Source: Aquirhabdus sp.
GTDB taxonomy: Bacteria; Pseudomonadota; Gammaproteobacteria; Pseudomonadales; Moraxellaceae
Length of the DNA stretch: 6,491 nucleotides
Direction: 5' to 3'
Assembly (NCBI GenBank): GCA_030150595.1
Contig: JASLFQ010000310.1
Location: 1 to 6,491, forward strand
The number at the start of each line of letters is the position of its first letter. Positions within the stretch are counted from its first letter, which is position 1. Below the pieces are notes generated by a model that was not told the origin of the DNA, did not search any database, and saw nothing but the letters and a program-made list of their open reading frames with translations. Below, one piece after another: positions 1 to 6,491 of this stretch. A program made the translations under genes and the position numbers.

Positions 1-9
1 TTATTCACA
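1..9 (+). promoter_or_regulatory. DnaA box TTATTCACA
   Basis: This is a perfect match to the relaxed DnaA box consensus TTATNCACA, on the + strand. It sits at the window edge, so its upstream context cannot be judged. Confidence 0.6.
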
Positions 10-65
10 AGCTAAACTGTTGTTCAATGTCACTATTTTAGAATTAACCACAAAACGGTAAAAAC

Positions 66-74
66 TTATCCACA
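66..74 (+). promoter_or_regulatory. DnaA box TTATCCACA, consensus
   Basis: This is an exact copy of the high-affinity DnaA box. It lies on the left side of the AT-rich segment 91-190 and is embedded in AACTTATCCACAG, which recurs at 283-295. The two copies therefore bracket most of the origin region. Confidence 0.85.
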
Positions 75-90
75 GGTTTAGACCGAAACT

Positions 91-190
91 TGTAGTTGAT
101 TTTTTTGTTTTAAGTTTTGGAAGTATTATTATTAGGAAGCTATTTTTCTGGGTATAACCGAAAAAAAATAAAGTAAATCAAAAAAATATC
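91..190. other. AT-rich segment, candidate DNA unwinding element
   Basis: By hand count only 22 of these 100 bases are G or C, and only 3 of the 30 bases at 161-190. The segment is flanked by consensus DnaA boxes at 66-74 and 226-234. It contains TATTATTATTAG at 124-135 and A-tracts at 161-168 and 180-186. This is the layout expected of the segment melted by DnaA, but no E. coli-type 13-mers are recognisable. A second stretch of about 80% AT lies at 541-640, just before dnaA, and is an alternative. Confidence 0.5.
176..188 (+). promoter_or_regulatory. Possible IHF binding site
   Basis: AATCAA, four bases, then ATA matches the IHF consensus WATCAANNNNTTR with one mismatch, and an A-tract lies just upstream (161-168). 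IHF bending between an unwinding element and the DnaA array is known in E. coli oriC. In DNA this AT-rich a chance match is quite possible. Confidence 0.25.
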
Positions 191-225
191 TTGTTGACTA
201 ACCTGTGTACTCTTTGGGTGTTGTT

Positions 226-234
226 TGTGGATAA
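226..234 (-). promoter_or_regulatory. DnaA box, consensus, inverted
   Basis: TGTGGATAA is the exact reverse complement of TTATCCACA. It is the only clearly minus-strand box in the cluster and faces the four-box array that starts 14 bases further right. Opposed boxes of this kind commonly flank the point where DnaA filaments are loaded. Confidence 0.82.
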
Positions 235-238
235 CTCG

Positions 239-267
239 GTTCTAAAAATTATCAACAGTCTTGTCCA
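239..267 (-). promoter_or_regulatory. Possible leftward promoter inside the DnaA array
   Basis: Read on the minus strand, TGGACA (267-262), a 17-base spacer and TAGAAC (244-239) resemble a sigma70 promoter (5/6 and 4/6 matches). In many gammaproteobacteria rpmH lies upstream of dnaA and is transcribed away from it, so a leftward promoter here would make sense. Its gene is outside the window. The hexamers are only moderate and overlap DnaA boxes, so this is a weak call. Confidence 0.22.
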
Positions 268-294
268 CAAAGTTTTCCACAGAACTTATCCACA
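249..294 (+). promoter_or_regulatory. Head-to-tail array of four DnaA boxes
   Basis: There are four same-strand boxes: TTATCAACA (249-257), TTGTCCACA (261-269), TTTTCCACA (273-281) and TTATCCACA (286-294). Start-to-start spacing is 12, 12 and 13 bases, leaving gaps of only 3 to 4 bases. The first three each differ from consensus at one position and the last is perfect. A strong anchor box next to regularly phased weaker boxes fits cooperative DnaA filament growth. The one-mismatch boxes would be low-affinity sites; that grading comes from E. coli knowledge. Confidence 0.8.
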
Positions 295-373
295 GTTTTT
301 AGGATAAGTGCAGTTACTTTAACTGATTTTGCTGAAAAAGCGTTTCTAAAGTGAACAAAGGTGATGAAAATCG

Positions 374-402
374 ATGACAGGGTGTGTGGGATTGGCTAGA
401 AT
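374..402 (+). promoter_or_regulatory. Probable sigma70 promoter for dnaA
   Basis: ATGACA (374-379) and TAGAAT (397-402) are separated by exactly 17 bases and each matches its sigma70 hexamer at 5 of 6 positions. This is the best promoter in the upstream region. Transcription would begin near 409 and leave a leader of about 240 nt before the dnaA ATG. The -35 starts 80 bases right of the last DnaA box, so autoregulation by DnaA bound at the origin is possible but not shown. Confidence 0.55.
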
Positions 403-646
403 GTTTTTCGGTCTATCGGTTTGATCTACCGTAATGCTTGCTGCGGTTCACTCCAGTATTTTTTACCACCGCTTCATAAAATAGACGACTTATTTGATTT
501 GTTCAGGTTGGCTTTGAGCTTCTTGTTCCATTTTTATGCATGATTTTTGTTTATTAAGTATTGAATAGTAATCATATTTTTAATATTTGGTTATTGTTTT
601 TCTATTTGTATTTTTAAGACGTAATATTCGATATTTGGGGAAGTTA
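403..646 (+). other. Long dnaA leader, non-coding
   Basis: No supported gene lies between the promoter candidate and dnaA. The right part (541-640) is about 80% AT by hand count. The only GATC of the upstream region is at 423-426. GCGGT (443-447) can pair with ACCGC (467-471), but the loop is long and the pairing weak. Two short ATG frames (434-484 and 536-568) lack a ribosome binding site. No known riboswitch or leader peptide is recognisable. Confidence 0.45.
637..643 (+). promoter_or_regulatory. Ribosome binding site that sets the dnaA start
   Basis: GGGGAAG lies 3 bases before the ATG at 647. No comparable purine-rich stretch precedes the in-frame TTG at 587, whose upstream bases are almost pure A/T. 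This supports translation from 647. Confidence 0.55.
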
Positions 647-2050
647 ATGGCTTGGACGGCTTGTCTTGAAGCACTGCGCGATGAGATACCACCCAATTTG
701 TATACATTATGGATTCGTCCATTAGACGCGGAACAAAATGGTTCTGTGTTGTCTTTGTACGCACCTAATTCCTATTTTGTAAAACATATTACTGAGGAAT
801 ATTTTGATCGAATCCGTGAACTTGCTTATGAATATAGCAAGGGGGAAATCACGGACGTTCAAGTTAAATATGATCCAAGACGTGATTCAATTGGTGTTCA
901 TAAAACCAAACAAAATTTAATTCAAGATAATGTTAAAGATATTATTTTAGATATTCCAAATGATTTACCCATTAATAATACAGATTTATATAATCAATCT
1001 TCATTTAATGTACAACCAGAACAGGTTCGACGTACTTTAAATAAAGGGTATGTCTTCCAAGAATTTGTTGAAGGCCCAACCAATAAAATGGCTTTCGAAA
1101 CATGTAAAACTGTCGTTGATCAACTCGGTGATTCTAAACATAATCCATTATTTTTATACGGCGCAACAGGTTTAGGTAAGACGCACTTAATGCAAGCAGT
1201 TGGTCATGCGGTATTAGATAAAAATCCGAGTGCGCGTGTCATGTATATGACTTCGGAGCAATTTGTTTCTGGATTTGTGACAGCATTACAACAGCAACGT
1301 ATTGATAAATTTAAAAAAGATTGTCGAACACTTGATTTGTTACTGGTCGATGATATTCAGTTTTTAGCGGGTAAAGCGGCAAGTCTGGAAGAGTTTTTTA
1401 ATACCTTTAATGAATTATTAACCGAATCCAAACAGATTATTTTAACGTCAGATCGATATCCAAAAGAAATTACAGAAATGGATGCGCGATTAGTTTCTCG
1501 TTTTTCATGGGGATTATCAATCGCCGTTGAACCACCTGAATTAGAAAATCGTGTTGATATTTTATTACGTAAAGCCAAACTCAGTGATTATGAGTTACCA
1601 CGTAATTGTGCATTATTTATTGCCCAGCAAGTTCAGGCCAACGTGCGTGAATTAGAAGGTGCATTAAATAAAGTAATCGCAACAGCACGATTTAAAGGTG
1701 TTGAAATTAGTGTTGAAATTATTAAAGAAGCATTAAAAGATCAAATTTCAATTCGTGCCAGACAAATCAGTGTCGAGAATATTCAGAAGGTTGTGGTTGA
1801 ATATTTTAGAATACCAATGCGTGAATTAGTGGGCTCAAAACGCACACGTGTTTATGTGCGTCCTCGTCAAATGGCGATGGGATTATCTCGCGAATTAACC
1901 GGTGATAGTTTCCCAGATATTGGTCAAGCCTTTGGTGGTCGTGATCATACGACGGTTATGCATGCATGTGAGAAAGTGCAAGAGTTATGTCAGACGGATC
2001 CTGCATTTGCAGCTGATTACAAAAATTTGCTGAGGATGTTACAAGGGTAA
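647..2050 (+). CDS. dnaA: Chromosomal replication initiator protein DnaA
   Basis: DnaA binds DnaA boxes as an ATP complex, melts the origin and loads the DnaB helicase. From the ATG at 647 the protein is 467 residues, the same length as E. coli DnaA. Domain I (about 1-80) begins MAWTACLEALRDEIPPNLYT. Domain II (about 81-130) is a low-complexity linker rich in Asn, Asp and Ile. The AAA+ domain starts near Y135 (YVFQEFVEG) and has Walker A GATGLGKT at 172-179 (K178), Walker B LLLVDD ending at D235-D236, and RLVSRFSWG with the predicted arginine finger R285. Domain IV carries the DNA-binding signature GGRDHTTVMHACEKV from about 430. The open frame reaches back to a TTG at 587, but that adds 20 hydrophobic and basic residues unlike any DnaA and lacks a ribosome binding site. 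Leucine is mostly TTA here, whereas dnaN uses more TTG. No frameshift or missing catalytic residue is seen. Confidence 0.97.
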   Translation: MAWTACLEALRDEIPPNLYTLWIRPLDAEQNGSVLSLYAPNSYFVKHITEEYFDRIRELAYEYSKGEITDVQVKYDPRRDSIGVHKTKQNLIQDNVKDIILDIPNDLPINNTDLYNQSSFNVQPEQVRRTLNKGYVFQEFVEGPTNKMAFETCKTVVDQLGDSKHNPLFLYGATGLGKTHLMQAVGHAVLDKNPSARVMYMTSEQFVSGFVTALQQQRIDKFKKDCRTLDLLLVDDIQFLAGKAASLEEFFNTFNELLTESKQIILTSDRYPKEITEMDARLVSRFSWGLSIAVEPPELENRVDILLRKAKLSDYELPRNCALFIAQQVQANVRELEGALNKVIATARFKGVEISVEIIKEALKDQISIRARQISVENIQKVVVEYFRIPMRELVGSKRTRVYVRPRQMAMGLSRELTGDSFPDIGQAFGGRDHTTVMHACEKVQELCQTDPAFAADYKNLLRMLQG

Positions 2051-2086
2051 TTCTTAAAGCACATTTTGTTGTGTAGAATCTTCAAA

Positions 2087-2095
2087 TTATCCATA
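2087..2095 (+). promoter_or_regulatory. DnaA-box-like site in the dnaA-dnaN gap
   Basis: TTATCCATA differs from the consensus TTATCCACA at one base. It stands alone 37 bases after the dnaA stop codon. Some bacteria have a second box cluster between dnaA and dnaN, but only this single imperfect site is visible here, so chance is a real alternative. Confidence 0.3.
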
Positions 2096-2103
2096 TTTTA
2101 TTA

Positions 2104-2149
2104 AGCATTTTTATTCTGATTTTAATGATTGTTTTTGAATAAAAATGCT
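2104..2149. repeat. Perfect 13-bp inverted repeat between dnaA and dnaN
   Basis: AGCATTTTTATTC (2104-2116) and GAATAAAAATGCT (2137-2149) are exact reverse complements separated by 20 bases. As RNA this would be a 13-bp, AU-rich hairpin after dnaA. There is no T-run directly after the second arm, so it is not a standard intrinsic terminator. The right arm abuts and overlaps the dnaN promoter candidate, so an operator or an mRNA-end hairpin is equally possible. Confidence 0.6.
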
Positions 2150-2154
2150 ATAAC
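2126..2154 (+). promoter_or_regulatory. Possible extended -10 promoter for dnaN
   Basis: TGCTATAAC (2146-2154) fits an extended -10 element: TGN directly followed by TATAAC, 5 of 6 to TATAAT. The -35 at the 17-base distance (2126-2131, TGATTG) is poor, as is often the case for extended -10 promoters. Transcription would start near 2161, about 43 bases before dnaN. A second, weaker -10 (TAGAAT, 2074-2079) lies upstream. Co-transcription from dnaA is also possible. Confidence 0.4.
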
Positions 2155-2180
2155 TCATTCGCATGAATGATCAATTTTTT
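2155..2180 (+). other. Short hairpin followed by six T, before dnaN
   Basis: TCATTC (2155-2160) and GAATGA (2165-2170) form a 6-bp stem around a GCAT loop, and T6 follows at 2175-2180. It resembles a weak terminator, but the stem has only two G-C pairs and four bases separate it from the T-run. It could end dnaA transcripts inefficiently, or it may be incidental. Confidence 0.25.
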
Positions 2181-2203
2181 AGATATCAGAGTACGACAGG
2201 ATT

Positions 2204-3373
2204 ATGAAACTTAAAATTACTAAGGATTTGTTTTTACGTGCATTATCTCAGGTTTCTAGTGCGGTTGAACGCCGTCACACCCTGCCTATTTTGTCTAATT
2301 TAAAGCTTGAAGTGACTTCAACTTATTTGACACTGACAGCGTCTGATTTGGAAGTTGAATTGGTTGCAGTCGTGCCATTACCAGATGGTGCATGTTTAGA
2401 GGCTGGTGCGACCACATTGTCAGCACGTAAGTTGATGGATATTTGTAAATCATTGCCTTCAGCGGCGCTGATTGATTTGCAATCGGCCGATGATCGTCGT
2501 TGCCAACTGAAGTCGGGTAATAGCCGTTTTATGTTGGGGACTTTGCCTGCTGAAGATTTTCCGTTACTCAGTGGCGGTTCAAGCGATTCCTTAAGTTCAG
2601 GAACACGTTTGCAAGTGGATCAGCGTGCATTGAAACGTCTGTTGGATAAGACAGCATTTGCGATGGCGGTGCAAGATGTTCGTTTTTATTTAACAGGCAT
2701 GTTGTTTGAAGCCTCTGAAGCACAATTGCGTACAGTGACCACCGATGGTCATCGTTTGGCGATGTTTGAAACGCCCGCAGTCCTTGAAGGCAGTCAAGGC
2801 GTACAAGCCATTGTGCCGCGCAAGGGTGTACTTGAATTACAGCGATTATTAGGTGCGGAAGAGAGCCAACTTTCTATTTTGATTGGTCGCGAGTTTTTAA
2901 GTGTGACACTGACCCAACAAAGTAAGCCACAAGACGGGCAGCAAGTTGCAGATATTGAAATTCGTTTCACGACGAAATTAATTGATGGTAAATTCCCTGA
3001 TTATCGCCGTGTGATTCCAAAAAATGGCGATAAGGTGATGCAAGTTGCATTGGATGAATTTAAGCAGACTTTACAACGTGTTGCAATTTTAAGTAATGAA
3101 AAATTACGCGGTGTTTTCTTGCAATTGAATGATCACAATATGCAAATGCGCGCTAATAACGCTGAGCAAGATGAAGCGGTCGAAGATTTGTTGATTAGCT
3201 ACCAAGGTGCACCATTAGAAATGTCATTTAATGCGCAATATTTGCTGGATATCATTAATGTGATTGAAGGTTCAACTTTGCAGATGACTTTAAGTGATGC
3301 GAATGCTTCAGCTTTGGTACAAGATCCATCTGAAAATGGCGCAGTTTATGTCGTGATGCCAATGCGTGTTTAA
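2204..3373 (+). CDS. dnaN: DNA polymerase III beta subunit (sliding clamp)
   Basis: DnaN forms the ring-shaped dimer that holds polymerase III on DNA and docks other replication and repair proteins. The 389-residue product fits the three-fold clamp architecture (about 1-125, 126-255, 256-389). Family landmarks are ERRHTLPILSN near residues 22-32, TTDGHRL at 179-185, DGKFPDYRRVIP with P265 and R269, and the C-terminal MPMRV with M385-P386-M387. The latter residues correspond to the clamp's hydrophobic partner-binding pocket (P242, R246 and 362-364 in E. coli). The protein is somewhat longer than E. coli DnaN (366), as in Acinetobacter relatives. The start matches family N-termini. The AGGA at 2198-2201 is only 2 bases from the ATG, which is unusually close. 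The gene lies 153 bases after dnaA and may have its own promoter. Confidence 0.97.
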   Translation: MKLKITKDLFLRALSQVSSAVERRHTLPILSNLKLEVTSTYLTLTASDLEVELVAVVPLPDGACLEAGATTLSARKLMDICKSLPSAALIDLQSADDRRCQLKSGNSRFMLGTLPAEDFPLLSGGSSDSLSSGTRLQVDQRALKRLLDKTAFAMAVQDVRFYLTGMLFEASEAQLRTVTTDGHRLAMFETPAVLEGSQGVQAIVPRKGVLELQRLLGAEESQLSILIGREFLSVTLTQQSKPQDGQQVADIEIRFTTKLIDGKFPDYRRVIPKNGDKVMQVALDEFKQTLQRVAILSNEKLRGVFLQLNDHNMQMRANNAEQDEAVEDLLISYQGAPLEMSFNAQYLLDIINVIEGSTLQMTLSDANASALVQDPSENGAVYVVMPMRV

Positions 3374-3374
3374 G

Positions 3375-3408
3375 TCGTTTTTTAAGAATGTTCTTTAAAA
3401 ACGATTTT
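3375..3408 (+). terminator. Possible terminator hairpin after dnaN
   Basis: Arms 3375-3388 and 3391-3404 are complementary over 14 positions with a single T-T mismatch (3383 against 3396), around a very tight turn. TTTT follows at 3405-3408. It begins one base after the dnaN stop codon. The stem is AT-rich and the T-run short, so termination may be only partial, which would lower recF expression relative to dnaN. An mRNA-stabilising hairpin is the alternative. Confidence 0.45.
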
Positions 3409-3440
3409 AATATCTGTTGTTATTTTGAGTTGAAAACCTT

Positions 3441-4511
3441 ATGCATCTTGATCGTGTAAGGATCGAACGTTTAAGAAACATAATCAATATAGAGATGTCA
3501 CCGCTTGCGCCATTGAATATTATTCATGGCGCGAACGGGAGTGGGAAATCGTCAATCATTGAAGCGATTCATTTACTTGCAACGGGTCGTTCTTTTCGTA
3601 CAGTCAACCCTAAACATTACATTCAATATCATCGCCAAGATGCGCTGGTCTATGCCGAGTCAAAAAAAAATCGCCTTGGCCTTAATAAGGCAAGTGATAA
3701 TCAAGCTACGGTTCGCTTAGATGGTGAAACTGTTAATCAAAGTGAAATTGCCAGAATACTCCCTGTTCAACTAATCAATCCTGAAAATATGGATTTATTG
3801 GAAAGCGGTAGTAAGCCTCGCCGACAACTTTTAGATTGGTTAATGTTCCACGTGGAACATGAATTTCACGGATTGTGGCTACGTTATCAGCGTGCGCTTA
3901 AACAAAGAAATGCTTTACTTAAAATATCATCAAGTGCGACCGAACTTTTTGTTTGGGAGCAAGAAATGGCAATCACGGGTGAGTGCATCCATCAGATTAG
4001 AAATCGGGTATTAGATGAATGGAATGTGTTTTTCACTGAAGTCATCCAAGAGTTATTACCCGCGCAATTGATCACCATTGAATATATTCCTGGCTTTGAT
4101 ATTGAAAGTGGATTACTACAAACATTGATTGATTCAAGGGTACGTGATAAAGAACGTGGGCATAGTTTGCATGGTATCCATCGTGCTGATTTACGCTTCC
4201 GTACTGCGCATGGAACGGCCGAACAAACGCTGTCGCGTGGTCAAAAGAAGCTGCTAATCCTTGCGCTAAAGCTATCGCAAATTAAGATGCTTTATGCCAA
4301 GGGATGCGCTTCTGTGGTACTATTAGACGATATGACAGCAGAGCTTGATGCCTCTGCGCAAACGCGTTTAATCGCGTTGTTGATCGCATTAGACAGTCAA
4401 ATTTTTATGACAACTGTAGATTTAGAAGCAGTGCTGCTTGTGCTTAAAAATGTTGTTTTTCAGACAGCACTATTTCATTTGAAAGATGGTGATGTGGTTA
4501 AAGCAGTTTAG
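3441..4511 (+). CDS. recF: DNA replication and repair protein RecF
   Basis: RecF is an SMC/ABC-type ATPase that, with RecO and RecR, helps load RecA onto single-strand gaps and supports restart of blocked forks. The 356-residue length equals the family norm (E. coli 357). Walker A is GANGSGKS at 30-37 (K36), the ABC signature is LSRGQKK at 264-270, and Walker B with D-loop is VVLLDDMTAELD at 292-303 (D296, D297). EAIHLLATGRSFRT after Walker A is typical of Moraxellaceae RecF. The gene starts 67 bases after dnaN. The only Shine-Dalgarno-like bases are GAG at 3427-3429, far from the ATG, so translation is probably weak, in line with RecF being a low-abundance protein. Codons 135-140 (MFHVEH) form an 18-bp palindrome containing a parS site. 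A run of nine A (3662-3670) lies within codons for SKKN and does not break the frame. Confidence 0.96.
   Translation: MHLDRVRIERLRNIINIEMSPLAPLNIIHGANGSGKSSIIEAIHLLATGRSFRTVNPKHYIQYHRQDALVYAESKKNRLGLNKASDNQATVRLDGETVNQSEIARILPVQLINPENMDLLESGSKPRRQLLDWLMFHVEHEFHGLWLRYQRALKQRNALLKISSSATELFVWEQEMAITGECIHQIRNRVLDEWNVFFTEVIQELLPAQLITIEYIPGFDIESGLLQTLIDSRVRDKERGHSLHGIHRADLRFRTAHGTAEQTLSRGQKKLLILALKLSQIKMLYAKGCASVVLLDDMTAELDASAQTRLIALLIALDSQIFMTTVDLEAVLLVLKNVVFQTALFHLKDGDVVKAV
3844..3859. promoter_or_regulatory. parS: parS site (ParB binding) inside recF
   Basis: TGTTCCACGTGGAACA is a perfect 16-bp palindrome and equals the chromosomal parS form known from Pseudomonas. It is the fully symmetric version of the Bacillus consensus TGTTNCACGTGAAACA. 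With one more base on each side (3843-3860) the palindrome reaches 18 bp and coincides exactly with six in-frame recF codons, M135-H140. ParB-CTP clamps load at parS, spread, and recruit SMC/condensin to segregate new origins. The site lies about 3.6 kb from the DnaA-box array, the expected origin-proximal place. parA and parB are not in the window, so function is inferred from sequence identity and position. Confidence 0.88.
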
Positions 4512-4660
4512 GGAATGTTTAAACCTAACAGGGATGGGTGAATAATTTGCTCTTGCTGTTTATCTTTATATGCACATCAATGCATGACTTAAAGAAGGCC
4601 AAGTTAATTGTTATTTAATAAAATGGAGCAGCTGATTATCACATTGGCTATCTATTTTGA

Positions 4661-6491
<1,831 letters not shown>

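Larger units (their letters stand above)
1..300. other. oriC: Probable chromosomal replication origin region (oriC), upstream of dnaA
   Basis: No gene is visible here on either strand. The stretch contains seven sites equal to, or one base from, the DnaA box TTATNCACA (1-9, 66-74, 226-234, 249-257, 261-269, 273-281, 286-294) and an AT-rich segment at 91-190. Such clusters just upstream of dnaA are the usual oriC arrangement in pseudomonads and Moraxellaceae. The 13-base word AACTTATCCACAG occurs twice, at 63-75 and 283-295. There is no GATC anywhere in this stretch, unlike the E. coli origin, so methylation-based sequestration is not suggested. The cluster may continue left of the window, because a box begins at base 1. 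Origin activity itself is inferred from box density and gene context. Confidence 0.82.

Noticed and set aside
194..222. TTGACT (194-199) as a rightward promoter -35
   Set aside because: No -10-like hexamer occurs at 16 to 18 bases downstream (GGTGTT at 217-222).
299..307. TTAGGATAA as another inverted DnaA box
   Set aside because: It has two mismatches to TGTGGATAA, which is too weak to list.
434..484. 16-codon upstream frame in the dnaA leader (MLAAVHSS...), and a 10-codon frame at 536-568
   Set aside because: Neither has a Shine-Dalgarno sequence or any leader-peptide feature such as repeated regulatory codons. They are probably chance frames.
1..586. rpmH or another gene expected upstream of dnaA
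   Set aside because: No reading frame resembling ribosomal protein L34 or RnpA is present on either strand. If present in this genome, they lie left of the window.
1357..1578. Minus-strand 73-codon frame inside dnaA
   Set aside because: It lies wholly over the conserved AAA+ coding region, resembles no known family and has no promoter or ribosome site of its own.
3526..3720. Plus-strand 64-codon frame inside recF
   Set aside because: It is a +1 shadow of recF overlapping Walker A and has no ribosome binding site.
4570..4585. ATGCA...TGCAT inverted repeat in the recF-gyrB gap
   Set aside because: The 5-bp stem has no T-run or promoter context and is easily produced by chance.

Overview
The window is the replication-initiation cluster of a gammaproteobacterial chromosome: an origin-like non-coding region followed by dnaA, dnaN, recF and the first three quarters of gyrB, all on the + strand. 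The proteins read most like those of Moraxellaceae (Acinetobacter, Moraxella, Psychrobacter and relatives). Examples are the DnaA start MAWTACLEALRDEIP, the DnaN stretches SGNSRFMLGTLPAEDFPLL and TAFAMAVQDVRFYLTGM, and the RecF stretch EAIHLLATGRSFRT. The DNA is AT-rich. The origin region contains only one GATC (423-426), so a Dam/SeqA-type oriC as in Escherichia coli is unlikely. The family assignment rests on remembered family sequences, not on a search.

Region by region. Positions 1-300 hold a cluster of DnaA boxes: three perfect TTATCCACA-class sites (66-74, 226-234 inverted, 286-294), one TTATTCACA at the first base, and three one-mismatch sites. Four of the boxes form a tight head-to-tail array at 249-294. 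A stretch of about 78% AT (91-190) lies between the outer and inner boxes and is the best unwinding-element candidate. A good sigma70-type promoter (374-402) then starts a long leader of about 240 nt that runs to dnaA. The ATG at 647, not the upstream in-frame TTG at 587, is the likely dnaA start. The dnaA-dnaN gap carries a DnaA-box-like site, a perfect 13-bp inverted repeat and an extended -10 promoter candidate. The dnaN-recF gap carries a near-perfect hairpin. An 18-bp perfect palindrome inside recF contains a parS site, the binding site of the chromosome-segregation protein ParB.

Together the genes provide origin recognition (DnaA), the replicase clamp (DnaN), gap repair at stalled forks (RecF) and removal of positive supercoils (GyrB). 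The non-coding sites add the probable origin and a ParB loading site a few kilobases away, so replication start and segregation are physically linked. No exotic or accessory system is visible. The points worth following up are cis-acting sites in and between core genes.
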